From the NCBI RefSeq assembly GCF_900156895.1, contig NZ_FTPD01000067.1, positions 137,766 to 201,765 of the forward strand: a stretch of DNA of 64,000 nt, in the 5' to 3' direction. This stretch comes from Mesorhizobium prunaredense (GTDB taxonomy: Bacteria; Pseudomonadota; Alphaproteobacteria; Rhizobiales; Rhizobiaceae). The translations under genes and the position numbers were made by a program. Each line of letters opens with the position of its first letter. The stretch's first letter is position 1. Positions 18,905-28,724 of the stretch are shown here, in pieces. Below the pieces are notes generated by a model. It did not search any database and was not told the DNA's origin. It saw only the letters and a program-made list of their open reading frames with translations.

Positions 18905-18924
18905 CCATGATTCGCGAAAGCCGA

Positions 18925-18970
18925 GATGACAGCCAATCTCCCCCCTTGTGGGGGAGATTGGCAGCGTCAC
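18925..18970. repeat. half palindromic repeat
   Basis: Single truncated unit CCAATCTCCCCCC..GGGGGAGATTGGCAGCGTCAC, forming one hairpin. It lies between the BRCT/TPR gene and the hydrolase gene. Confidence 0.75.
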
Positions 18971-19006
18971 GGTCGGCTCTCTTCCTGCTCCGACCTACCC
19001 ACCGTT

Positions 19007-19654
19007 ATGACCACAGCCTTCCTCTTTGACGGCCCAGACACCGCCCCCATCACCATCCTGCTCGCCCATGGCGCCGGCGCGCCGATGGACTCTGCCTCGA
19101 TGATCGCCACGGCGAAAGCGCTGGCCGAAGCCGGGTTCCGCGTTGCGCGCTTCGAGTTCCACTACATGGCGGCCCGCCGCTACGGCCATCGCAAGCCGCC
19201 GCCGCGCGCCGAGACGGTGAACCCGGAATACGTCAAGGCGATCGCCGACCTCAGGGCGAAGGGCGTGAAGGGGCCGCTCATCATCGGCGGCAAGTCGATG
19301 GGCGGCCGCGTCGCTTCGATGATCGCCGACGAGATGTTTTCGAAGGACGAGATTTCAGGGCTGCTTTGCCTCGGTTACCCCTTCCATCCGCCAGGGAAAC
19401 CGACGCAGCTTCGGACAAAACACCTCGCCGATCTCAAGACGCCAACATTGATCTTCCAGGGCACACGCGACGAATTCGGCACCAGGGACGAGGTCGCGAC
19501 CTACGATCTTTCCGACACCATCGAAATCCTCTGGCTGGAAGACGGCGACCACGATTTGAAGCCGCGCAAGAGCATCTCCGGTTTTTCGGCCGCCGATCAT
19601 CTGAAGACACTCGCTGATGCGGTGAAGGCGTGGACCGAGCGCATCGTGCGCTGA
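19007..19654 (+). CDS. alpha/beta-hydrolase (KANL3/Tex30-like)
   Basis: 215 residues with the alpha/beta-hydrolase core: ILLAHGAGAPMDS oxyanion region, nucleophile elbow GGKSMGGRVAS (Ser near 102), acid in FQGTRDEFGT, and His in LEDGDHDLKPRK. The family includes uncharacterised serine hydrolases of about 210 residues. ATG 19007 is used; the extended reading from 18926 is translated from the palindromic repeat. It is followed 9 bases later by exonuclease III, suggesting co-transcription. Confidence 0.88.
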   Translation: MTTAFLFDGPDTAPITILLAHGAGAPMDSASMIATAKALAEAGFRVARFEFHYMAARRYGHRKPPPRAETVNPEYVKAIADLRAKGVKGPLIIGGKSMGGRVASMIADEMFSKDEISGLLCLGYPFHPPGKPTQLRTKHLADLKTPTLIFQGTRDEFGTRDEVATYDLSDTIEILWLEDGDHDLKPRKSISGFSAADHLKTLADAVKAWTERIVR

Positions 19655-19663
19655 AGCAGGCCG

Positions 19664-20434
19664 ATGAAGATCGCCACCTTCAACGTCAACAACATCAACG
19701 GCCGGCTGCAGAACCTGCTCGCCTGGCTGACTGTCGCCAAGCCCGACATCGTCTGCCTGCAGGAACTGAAGGCAAGACAGACGCAGTTTCCGCGCACAGC
19801 ACTCGCCGCGGCCGGCTATGGCGCGGTGTGGGTGGGGCAGCCGACCTGGAACGGCGTCGCCATACTGGCGCGGGGTTCAGAACCCGTTCTGACCCGCGAG
19901 GCGCTGCCCGGCGACGACAGCGATAACCAGGCCCGCTACATCGAGGCGGCGGTCAGCGGCATCGTCGTCGCCTGCCTCTATGCGCCGAACGGCAATCCGC
20001 AGCCCGGCCCGAAATTCCAGTACAAACTTGCCTGGCACCAGCGGCTGAACGCGCATGCGGCGGAATTGTTCGACACCGGCCTGCCGGTGGTGCTGGCCGG
20101 CGACTACAACGTCGTGCCCGAGCCGCGCGACATCTATCCGACCCGCTCCTATGACGACAATGCGCTGGTGCAGCCGGAAAGCGGCGCCGCCTTCGCAGCG
20201 CTGCTCGACCAGGGCTGGACCGACGCGCTGCGCAAGAAGCACCCGAAGGAGACGCTCTACACATTCTGGGATTATCGCCGCAACCGCTGGCCGCGTGACG
20301 CCGGCCTGCGGCTCGACCATATATTGCTGTCCAAGAAACTGGCGCGCCGGCTGGCCGGGGCAGGCATCGACCGCGACGTCCGCGGCGAGCCCGGCGCCAG
20401 CGACCACGCCCCGGTTTGGGTGGAATTGCGGTGA
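19664..20434 (+). CDS. xth: exodeoxyribonuclease III
   Basis: 256 residues of the exonuclease III / AP endonuclease family. Visible motifs: MKIATFNVNNINGR (metal Asn), LQELKAR (Glu 34), YAPNGNP, LAGDYNVVPEPRDIY, and the C-terminal LRLDHILLS and ASDHAPVWVEL with the catalytic Asp-His pair. It cleaves abasic sites and removes blocked 3' ends in base-excision repair. It extends the repair block started by ligD-ku. Confidence 0.95.
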   Translation: MKIATFNVNNINGRLQNLLAWLTVAKPDIVCLQELKARQTQFPRTALAAAGYGAVWVGQPTWNGVAILARGSEPVLTREALPGDDSDNQARYIEAAVSGIVVACLYAPNGNPQPGPKFQYKLAWHQRLNAHAAELFDTGLPVVLAGDYNVVPEPRDIYPTRSYDDNALVQPESGAAFAALLDQGWTDALRKKHPKETLYTFWDYRRNRWPRDAGLRLDHILLSKKLARRLAGAGIDRDVRGEPGASDHAPVWVELR

Positions 20435-20442
20435 GGGCGGAG

Positions 20443-20590
20443 AGCCAATCTCCCCCACAAGGGACCCACAAGGGGGAGTTCCGCCGACTGCGCCTCTTTT
20501 TCAAGGTTGGCGATTGGCGAAATCAAAGATGACGGCCGATCTCCCCCCAAGTGGGGGAGATGTCCGGCAGGACAGAGGGGGGCGCCGTAG
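20443..20590. repeat. palindromic element between xth and the DUF559 gene
   Basis: Left half 20443-20480 with the internal duplication of CCCACAAGGG also seen at 8.2 kb; right half 20538-20585. Interior includes GATTGGCGAAATCAAAGATG, shared with other copies. Confidence 0.85.
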
Positions 20591-20624
20591 AGCGCCAACC
20601 TCAATAACGACCGAGCATCGACCG

Positions 20625-21007
20625 ATGCCTCACACGCCACTGCCTCCGCGAAATCGCGCAAATGCCAAGTCGATGCGCAAAGCCATGACCGACGCCGAAT
20701 TGAAGCTTTGGCACGAGCTTCGTGCGCATCGGCTGATGGGGCTTGGCTTCCGCCGACAATTTCCGATCGCTGATTACATTGTCGACTTCGCTTGCCCGGA
20801 CAAGAAGCTCGTCGTCGAAGTCGATGGTTCGCAGCATGCCGACGCCAATACAGGCGATGAGGCAAGGACAAAGCGTCTTGAACAAGATGGCTGGACCATC
20901 CTGCGCTTCTGGCCATCCTGCGCTTCTGGAATGACGACGTCATTCGCGACATCGACAATGTCTGCCAACATATTGTGATCGAGTCAGGACTCGCAGGTGC
21001 GACTTGA
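20625..21007 (+). pseudogene. DUF559 (Vsr/PD-(D/E)XK nuclease-like) gene frameshifted by a 17-bp tandem duplication
   Basis: The first 96 codons are a good DUF559 protein: MTDAELKLWHELRAHRLMG, FRRQFPIADYIVDFACPDKK (D54), LVVEVDGSQH (E65, D67), DGWTILRFW. Then 17 bases (20896-20912) are repeated exactly (20913-20929), so the present frame ends with an unrelated tail at 20978. Removing one copy restores NDDVIRDIDNVCQHIVIES and a stop at 21005, giving 121 residues. The active-site region is intact, so the longer-tailed 117-residue product might still be made. Confidence 0.85.
20896..20929 (+). repeat. 17-bp exact tandem duplication
   Basis: CCATCCTGCGCTTCTGG occurs twice with no gap and no mismatch, which marks it as recent. 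It causes the DUF559 frameshift. Confidence 0.95.
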
Positions 21008-21011
21008 TACG

Positions 21012-21205
21012 CCGGCGGGACAGCGCCCCCCTCTGTCCTGCCGGACATCTCCCCCACAAGGGGGGAGATCGGCTGTCACTTCGGCTTTCGCCAATCTCCC
21101 GCGTTGAAAAGTTGGCGCCGTCGCCGACGCTGCCGATCTCCCCCTTGTGGGGAAGATGCAAAGTTTTGGCAAAGAGGGCCAGGGCAGAGGGGGGCGTGAA
21201 GGATC
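21012..21205. repeat. complete palindromic element upstream of the amidase
   Basis: About 194 bp; left TIR CAGCGCCCCCCTCTGTCCTG at 21021, right end GGCAGAGGGGGGCG at 21192. The right half has the AAGTTTTGGCAAAGAG variant. Confidence 0.88.
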
Positions 21206-21261
21206 GCGACCTGTACAAAAGCGGCGCGAGGCCGCATCGTCGCCCGATGCAGGGACCGAAG

Positions 21262-23280
21262 ATGACGACCAATCTCCACATCGTCGAGGCATCGATCGCA
21301 CAGCTGCGGCAAGCGCTGGAGGCCGGCACCGTCACCAGCGTCGAGCTGGTCGGCGCGTATCTCAGGCGCATCGCCAGGTACGACCGCCATGGCATCACCC
21401 TCAACGCCGTTCCCGTGCTCAATCCCAGAATGTTCGAGGAGGCGGCCGCGTCCGACTGGCGCCGCAGGAACGGTGCTGCGCTCGGGCCGCTGGACGGCAT
21501 CCCCTACACCGCCAAGGACAGCTACAAGGTATCAGGCCTGACAGTGGCCGCCGGCTCGCCGGCCTTCGAGCATCTCGTCGCCAACGAGGACGCCTTCACC
21601 ATAAGGCGGCTGCGGGCCGGCGGCGCGGTGCTGATCGGGCTGACCAACATGCCGCCGATGGCCAATGGCGGCATGCAGCGCGGCGTCTACGGCCGGGCGG
21701 AAAGCCCCTACAATGCCGATTACCTGACCGCCGCCTTCGCGTCGGGCTCGTCGAATGGTTCCGGCACCGCGACCGCCGCCAGCTTCGCCGCCTTCGGGCT
21801 TGGCGAGGAGACATGGTCGTCGGGCCGCGCGCCGGCGTCGAACAACGCGCTGGTCGCCTACACGCCGTCGCGCGGCGTCATTTCGGTGCGCGGCAACTGG
21901 CCGCTGGTGCCGACAATGGACGTTGTGGTGCCGCATACGCGCAGCGTGCCCGACATACTCGAACTGCTCGACGTGATCGTCGCTGACGACCCGAACACAA
22001 GCGGCGATTTCTGGCGCGCGCAGCCCTGGGTGGCGCTGCCGAAGAGCTCGGACGTACGGCCGTCGCGCTACACCGGCCTCGAACTGGAGGGAGCGCTGCG
22101 AGGCAGGCGGCTCGGCGTGCCGCGCATGTATATCGGCCGCGATACGGAGGCCGACAATGCGATCCAGACCCGCGCGTCGGTGCTGGAACTGTGGCAGCAG
22201 GCGGCCGCCGATCTGCGGCGGCTCGGCGCAACTGTGGTCGAGGTCGATTTTCCCGTCGTCTCCAACTACGAGCGCGACCGGCCGGGCACAAAAAACATGG
22301 TCGATCGCCGGCTGGTTCCCAAAGAATTCGCCGAACGCGAGATATGGGACCTGTGCGTCTTCGCCTGGGACGATTTCCTGCGCGCCAATGCCGATCCCGC
22401 GATCCCCTATCTTTCCTCGGTCGACGGCGCAAAAATCTTTCCGCGGCCGCCGGGCACGCTGCCGGACCGCTATGGCGACAGTTTTGATCTGGCGGAATAT
22501 GTCGAGCGGGCCAAGCGCGGCGTCACGCCATTCCTGGCCATTCCCGAGCTGGAGGCTGGCGTGAAAGGCCTGGAGGCGACGCGGCGCATCGATTTCGAGG
22601 ATTGGCTCGACGCGCAAGAGCTCGACGCAGTGGTGTTTCCCGCCGTCGCCGATGTCGGGCCGGCCGATGCGGATGTCAACGAGGCCTCCGCTGCGCTGGC
22701 CTGGCGCAACGGCACCTGGGTCGCCAACGGCAATCTGGTGTGGCGCCATCTCGGCATTCCGACCGTCACCGTGCCGATGGGCGCGATGGCCGATATCGGC
22801 ATGCCGGTCGGCCTCAGCTTCGCCGGCAAGGCCTATGAGGATACGAAGCTGCTGCGGCTGGCCGGCGACTTCGAGCGTTTTGGCCAGCGCCGCAGCCGCC
22901 CGCCGCGCACGCCGGAACTTCCCGACGATGTTTTTTTCGCCCGACACAACGCTAGCATGCCCGGCCAGACGCCGTCGCTGACCGTCGCGCTTGCCGCCGA
23001 GACGCGTCATGCCGGTGATCAGGATGAGATAACCATCATGCTCGACATCGATGGCGAGGCCGGAACCGACACTCGTGTGAAGGTGCATGTCAACGGCGAG
23101 CCTGTCACCATGCAGCGGACCGGCGCGCGCTTCACCGGGCGTGCAGTCGTACCGGCCAAAGAGCACGAGAGAATCCACAGCGTCTGGCGTAGCTCGTACG
23201 GCTCTATCGTCACCGCCGTCGTGCGTCTTGAAGACGGACGCGCCGCCGGCGCCTACATGGTGACCGGCGGGATCGGGTGA
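21262..23280 (+). CDS. amidase-signature family protein with C-terminal extension
   Basis: 672 residues. The amidase fold spans about 5-555: catalytic Lys in IPYTAKDSYK, and the Gly/Ser-rich signature ASGSSNGSGTATAASFAAF..GEETWSSGR supplying the Ser-cisSer-Lys triad. Residues about 575-672 are an extra beta-rich domain (TITML..DIDGEAGTDTRVKVHVNGEPV) absent from ordinary amidases. ATG 21262 is used because AGGGA sits 6 bases upstream. Members hydrolyse amides such as allophanate, malonamate or indoleacetamide; substrate unknown here. Confidence 0.88.
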   Translation: MTTNLHIVEASIAQLRQALEAGTVTSVELVGAYLRRIARYDRHGITLNAVPVLNPRMFEEAAASDWRRRNGAALGPLDGIPYTAKDSYKVSGLTVAAGSPAFEHLVANEDAFTIRRLRAGGAVLIGLTNMPPMANGGMQRGVYGRAESPYNADYLTAAFASGSSNGSGTATAASFAAFGLGEETWSSGRAPASNNALVAYTPSRGVISVRGNWPLVPTMDVVVPHTRSVPDILELLDVIVADDPNTSGDFWRAQPWVALPKSSDVRPSRYTGLELEGALRGRRLGVPRMYIGRDTEADNAIQTRASVLELWQQAAADLRRLGATVVEVDFPVVSNYERDRPGTKNMVDRRLVPKEFAEREIWDLCVFAWDDFLRANADPAIPYLSSVDGAKIFPRPPGTLPDRYGDSFDLAEYVERAKRGVTPFLAIPELEAGVKGLEATRRIDFEDWLDAQELDAVVFPAVADVGPADADVNEASAALAWRNGTWVANGNLVWRHLGIPTVTVPMGAMADIGMPVGLSFAGKAYEDTKLLRLAGDFERFGQRRSRPPRTPELPDDVFFARHNASMPGQTPSLTVALAAETRHAGDQDEITIMLDIDGEAGTDTRVKVHVNGEPVTMQRTGARFTGRAVVPAKEHERIHSVWRSSYGSIVTAVVRLEDGRAAGAYMVTGGIG

Positions 23281-23338
23281 CCATCGCGCTTCGCCTTGTG
23301 CTACGGCGCGCCGTCTGCAACCGGCTTTTCAATTCGCG

Positions 23339-23668
23339 TCAATCCGGCTTGCAGGGGTCGGCCTTGGCCGCTGCTGTCTTTTCACCCTCCTGCTGCGCCT
23401 CGACCTCCTGCTGCGAGGTGGCAAGGTTTTTATCGCCACCGCCTTCCTGGTTGGCAAGCGGCATGGTGTTGCCGGTCTTGTTGGCCGGGCCGCCCTCGAC
23501 CCTGCTGCCGGCATTCGCATCAGTTTCGAGGGGTGCACGCGTTCCGTCTTTTGCGACGCCTGATTGAGCTTCGATCGATGCAGTCGTATCATGGCAGGTG
23601 GCGCTTGCCGTGCCGGCCGTCAGGCCGATCATTGAGGTGGCGAGCAAAATAGCGGTAAACGTCTTCAT
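23339..23668 (-). CDS. small secreted Ala/Gly/Glu-rich protein
   Basis: 109 residues with a Sec signal peptide (MKTFTAILLATSMIGLTAGTASA, 1-23). A hydrophilic, probably disordered mature part carries cysteines near both ends (ATCHDTT and DPCKPD). AGGAGG precedes the ATG. An EcfG-type promoter lies 37-61 bases upstream of the start, suggesting general-stress control. It is convergent with the amidase. Function unknown. Confidence 0.7.
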   Translation of the reverse strand: MKTFTAILLATSMIGLTAGTASATCHDTTASIEAQSGVAKDGTRAPLETDANAGSRVEGGPANKTGNTMPLANQEGGGDKNLATSQQEVEAQQEGEKTAAAKADPCKPD

Positions 23669-23704
23669 CTCATCCTCCTTTCGGTGTTTGAGGCTGTCTT
23701 TCTA

Positions 23705-23729
23705 AACTGCCGGCACTATCCGAGGTTCC
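23705..23729 (-). promoter_or_regulatory. candidate EcfG (general stress sigma) promoter
   Basis: On the minus strand GGAAC is followed 17 bases later by GTT. The alphaproteobacterial EcfG/RpoE2 consensus is GGAAC-N16/17-(C)GTT. It is positioned correctly for the secreted-protein gene at 23668. Confidence 0.5.
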
Positions 23730-23949
23730 GCTAATTCAGTTCGAACCTCGAATCTGAACGCCAGCGGACCTTCCGGGACGGAGCCAGGTAACCCGTAAAC
23801 CATAAGTTGCACCATGGCAGCCGCTGCTCGACATGGTACTTGCGCCGCCCCTAAAATAATGGGATCCTGCTTCCGGGTATTGAGGTAACGAGTGTTTTGG
23901 GGGGAAGGCGTCTCGGCTGTTGTAAGTTCCCGGACGGCTTTGAGAGTTC

Positions 23950-24195
23950 ATGAATGTTCTGCGGTTCCTGGTGGGCATGCTCACCATGTCGTTCATCGTG
24001 GCCATCTCGACTTATTGGGCAACGGGTTCAATCTGGAAGGCGACCGGCGGAACGGTCATTGCCTTGATCGTTTTGCAACTTGGGTACTTTCTCTACCTCC
24101 TCTGGGCGGCCAATAGGCTCGACGCGGAGGCCGCAGAAGATGGCCATTCCGAGAGCACTACCTGGCTCGACCATGGAGCTGGTATCTGGCCCTAG
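23950..24195 (+). CDS. SyrA/ExoX-like exopolysaccharide regulator, small membrane protein
   Basis: 81 residues, two membrane helices (LVGMLTMSFIVAISTYWA and GGTVIALIVLQLGYFLYLLWA). The TGSIWKA loop and LQLGYF are the family marks of SyrA (exopolysaccharide production repressor/activator). In Sinorhizobium SyrA sits in the inner membrane and acts through ExoS/ChvI on exo genes. A second paralogue lies at 45681. Both share upstream and downstream sequence. The leader from 23730 holds no other gene. Confidence 0.85.
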   Translation: MNVLRFLVGMLTMSFIVAISTYWATGSIWKATGGTVIALIVLQLGYFLYLLWAANRLDAEAAEDGHSESTTWLDHGAGIWP

Positions 24196-24198
24196 CGC

Positions 24199-24305
24199 AT
24201 GACCCGAACCGAAGAATTGTCGGTTCGAGACCGGATGGCTCCGGAATGTGCGTGGACATTCCGCTGGATTAGCCAACCAATATATCTCAGCCCGGTTCGG
24301 ACAAT
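24199..24305 (+). other. structured element downstream of the first syrA-like gene
   Basis: It contains ACCGA..TCGGT, then the hairpin GGAATGT-GCGTGG-ACATTCC (24243-24262), then TTAGCCAACCAATATAT (24269-24285). The same hairpin and TTAGYCAAYCARTATAT motif follow the second syrA-like gene at 46019-46063. It is not an obvious terminator because no U-tract follows. Likely a shared 3' regulatory or mobile element. Confidence 0.55.
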
Positions 24306-24396
24306 TTGGCACGCAACCTCATGCTTTGCGGGCTTCCGCAGGCGCCGCCTATCGCGTATTGGCGCGGGGAAACTCCCTTGGGCGCGCGTGAAAAGC

Positions 24397-26019
<1,623 letters not shown>

Positions 26020-26083
26020 GGTAGGCAGGCCCGGCGCTGCCGCTCACCGTCACCCAATGCTCGGAGAGGAAGCCACGGGCTGC

Positions 26084-26515
26084 TCAGCCATGCAGAACAA
26101 TTTCGCGCAGCGGATCGCCGCCGTCGATGAACAGCCGGCCTTGCGCCGTCAACGCGCTCTTGAGCCGTTGCAGGGCGATTTTTCCTGCCTCGGGATGACG
26201 CCCGTCCAACGCGCCGACGCGCACCGCAACGGCAATGTCGAAATGCTTCTCGTCCGCCGCCAACTGGAAATCCTCGATGGCGACCTGACGCAGGCTCAGC
26301 CGGCCCGCTGCAATCTCGGCGCGCGAGGCGGCCCTGGCCTGCGTGATGGCCTTGGCCGAGCGGTCGATCGCCAGCACGTGGCCGTCGCCAATCCGGCGCG
26401 CGATCTCGCGCGCCGCAGCACCCGGTCCGCAGCCGATCTCCAGCACCCGCATGCCCTGCCGCAAAGGCAACGCATCGACGATCGCCAAGAGTCTTGGCGA
26501 CAGCCCATTCGTCAT
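26084..26515 (-). CDS. class I SAM-dependent methyltransferase
   Basis: 143 residues, short for the family. Motif I is VLEIGCGPGAAAREIARR (24-41), the acidic end of strand 2 is VLAIDRS, and motif IV is FDIAVAVRV. It binds S-adenosylmethionine; substrate unknown. It ends 65 bases from the ABC-F stop in convergent orientation. The substrate-binding C-terminal part is minimal, so activity on a small molecule is possible but not provable. Confidence 0.85.
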   Translation of the reverse strand: MTNGLSPRLLAIVDALPLRQGMRVLEIGCGPGAAAREIARRIGDGHVLAIDRSAKAITQARAASRAEIAAGRLSLRQVAIEDFQLAADEKHFDIAVAVRVGALDGRHPEAGKIALQRLKSALTAQGRLFIDGGDPLREIVLHG

Positions 26516-26642
26516 TCCCTCGTCTCCAGCCTCTTCCGGGATCCGAGATTAGCGGGCGTGGCTGGCGGCGGGAAGGCCGACTACCTGAGGGGATAGTCGA
26601 TGTGTTCACCGGCCTCGACGACCGGCAGCCGGCGAAAGCGAA

Positions 26643-26678
26643 CAGTAGGAGGTACTTAAACAGTGGGAGGCACTTAAA
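26643..26678 (+). repeat. 18-bp imperfect tandem repeat
   Basis: CAGTAGGAGGTACTTAAA followed directly by CAGTGGGAGGCACTTAAA (two mismatches). It lies in the gene-free stretch 26530-26890 and has no coding role. Confidence 0.7.
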
Positions 26679-26710
26679 AAGCTCTTCCCGGATTGAGCGA
26701 TAAACCCCGA

Positions 26711-26821
26711 GCGGCCCGGCGTCGTTGGCCTGAGGGGGGCGGGACTGGCGCCGAGCCTAACCGGTTGGGGGGTAGATCACCGGCCACCTGCACACATACG
26801 CTCAATCTAATTTAAGTGCAA
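26711..26821. repeat. dispersed repeat, copy 1 (second copy at 51.6 kb)
   Basis: It shares with 51616-51717 the blocks GCGGCYCGGCGTCG, CTGGCGCCGAGCCTRACCGG and ATRCGCTCA..CTAATNTAA. GGCYCGGCG and CGCCGAGCC can pair into a stem. No coding capacity. Confidence 0.6.
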
Positions 26822-26890
26822 GCTAATGTAACAGTGATTCAATGTTGCACGTTGGCGATTTTCCAGCGGTTGTTTCCAATCAGTTGATGT

Positions 26891-26992
26891 TTCTGGCGGC
26901 CGCTTCCTGGCCGCGCGCGTCACTCCTATGGCGGCGGCTATACCTGAGATGTTGAGCGCACCGGCCAAGAGGCGCCGGGGGCGCGGGGATGA
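26891..26992 (+). pseudogene. decayed 3' fragment of an ABC-F gene
   Basis: In frame it reads HSYGGGYT-stop-DVERTGQEAPGARG-stop. The intact ABC-F gene 1 kb upstream ends HTYGGGYTEYVERTGQEAPGLRV. TTTCTGGCGGC just before it also matches the parent (FLAAL). Only the last 30 or so codons survive, with an internal deletion and a stop. Confidence 0.8.
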
Positions 26993-27069
26993 AGCGCAGA
27001 GCGCCGGCTTGACCCTGCACCAGGCCGGCGACATTGTGCTGGTCGCCAGTCCAAAACGGTCGTGTGGGA

Positions 27070-28374
27070 ATGGATCTTCGCAACGCCATCGATGAATCGC
27101 TGGCCTGGGCCAGCCGATGGTTCGACTACGCCGTCACGCCGTGGTTTTTCTATCAGGCTGCCATCATCGTCACGCTCTTCCTGGTCGCGAAGCTCGCGGC
27201 GCAGCGCATCGAACCGCTCGTGGAGAACCGGGCACGCCAGATCAAGGGGCATCCCGGACTGTTGAGGGTCGTCGTCGCCCTTTTGCGGCGCACCGACTGG
27301 ATCCTGTTCACGGTCTTCCTGCTTGCCGCGCTCATTCTCTTGCGCGCCGTCACCTGGCCAAGCCGGAGCCACTTCATCTATATCGCGCTCTCGCTATCGC
27401 TTGCGTGGCTGTTTGCGTCGGTGCTGTCGCGCATCGTCCGCAACCGCTTTGTCGCGCGGGCTCTCGCCTGGCTGACCTGGATCTATGCGGCCCTTGTCAT
27501 CCTGGGCATCGATGACGACGCCGCGGCTTTCTTGGACGGCCTCGCAATACCTTTGGGCGCGGTGCGCCTTTCGGCGCTCATGGTGCTGAAAGCGGCGCTG
27601 CTGCTGATCGCCACGGTCTGGCTTGCGGTTGTCGTCGGCAAGTATATCGACGAGCGCGTCCGCATCTCCGAAGAGCTGACGCCTTCGATCCGCGTCCTCG
27701 TCGGCAAGGTCGCAAAGGTCGCTCTTGTGCTGGTGGCGGGTGCCATCGCCCTGTCTTCCGTCGGACTCGACCTGACGGCCCTGACAATATTCTCCGGCGC
27801 CGTCGGCGTCGGCCTGGCTTTCGGGCTGCAAAAGGTGGTTTCGAATTTCGTCTCCGGCATCATCATCCTGCTCGACAAGTCGATCAAGCCGGGCGACACC
27901 ATTTCGCTCGAAGGCACGTTCGGCTGGGTGCGCGAATTGCGGGCGCGGTTTGTCTCGGTGGTGACTCGCGACGGCCGCGAGTACCTGATCCCGAACGAGG
28001 ACTTCATCACCCAAAGGGTCATCAACTGGTCGTTCAGCGACAACCTCGTGCGGCTCGACGTGAATTTCGGGGTCTCTTACGACGCCGATCCGCATAAGGT
28101 CAGTGAACTGGCGATCAAGGCCGCCATGAGCGTCGGCCGGGTCGAAGCGGACCGGCGGCCGGTCTGCTGGCTCACCGACTTCGGCGAATCCTCGCTCAAT
28201 TTCGTCCTGCGCTTCTGGATCCACGACCCTCAGCAAGGCCTGACCAACGTGCGCGGCAGGGTGCTTTTGGCGCTGTGGGACACTTTTAGGGAAAACGGCA
28301 TCGACATCCCCTATCCGCATCGCGAGATCATCATGAAGCCGGATGGCGGCGCCGAGAAATCAGGCGGGCGTTGA
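27070..28374 (+). CDS. MscS-family mechanosensitive channel
   Basis: 434 residues. Five or six membrane helices precede the MscS core at about 235-300: the pore helix LTIFSGAVGVGLAFGLQKVVSNFVSGIIIL is rich in Gly/Ala, and the beta domain follows (IKPGDTISLEGTFGWVRELRARFVSVVTRDGREYLIPNEDF). It opens under membrane tension to release solutes on osmotic downshock. The start at MDLRNAID is tentative; a TTG 36 bases earlier is also in frame. Transcribed alone. Confidence 0.93.
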   Translation: MDLRNAIDESLAWASRWFDYAVTPWFFYQAAIIVTLFLVAKLAAQRIEPLVENRARQIKGHPGLLRVVVALLRRTDWILFTVFLLAALILLRAVTWPSRSHFIYIALSLSLAWLFASVLSRIVRNRFVARALAWLTWIYAALVILGIDDDAAAFLDGLAIPLGAVRLSALMVLKAALLLIATVWLAVVVGKYIDERVRISEELTPSIRVLVGKVAKVALVLVAGAIALSSVGLDLTALTIFSGAVGVGLAFGLQKVVSNFVSGIIILLDKSIKPGDTISLEGTFGWVRELRARFVSVVTRDGREYLIPNEDFITQRVINWSFSDNLVRLDVNFGVSYDADPHKVSELAIKAAMSVGRVEADRRPVCWLTDFGESSLNFVLRFWIHDPQQGLTNVRGRVLLALWDTFRENGIDIPYPHREIIMKPDGGAEKSGGR

Positions 28375-28650
28375 AGCTGACAATCTCCCCCCTCGTGGGG
28401 GTTGAGGAGTGGTCCGCGCAGCGGACGGAAAGCCAATTGCTTGGCTTTCCGAACGACGAACGCCCGGCAGGGCAGAGGGGGGCGCGAAGGATCGCCAACC
28501 TTGCTCGTCCGGAGCCCTTCTGAACCGCAAGGACGTTCTGAGCTAATCTGCGCAAAGCAGATTGCCATCGATTGAGAGAGGTCGGCGGGACAGCGCCCCC
28601 CTCTGCCCTGCCGGGCATCTCCCCCACAAGGGGGGAGATTGGCAGCTTCG
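28375..28650. repeat. large composite palindromic element
   Basis: About 275 bp: a left unit at 28381-28490 whose middle is replaced by GTTGAGGAGTGGTCCGCGCAGCGG and GCCAATTGCTTGGC hairpins, a 95-bp core, and an inverted right unit 28590-28645. Longest copy in the window. Confidence 0.8.
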
Positions 28651-28724
28651 GCGCCGAGTACATCCGGCAAGGGTTCGCACCTCGGCTCCAATGCTGTATC
28701 CAGCCCGAATTCAAGGAGCCTGCG

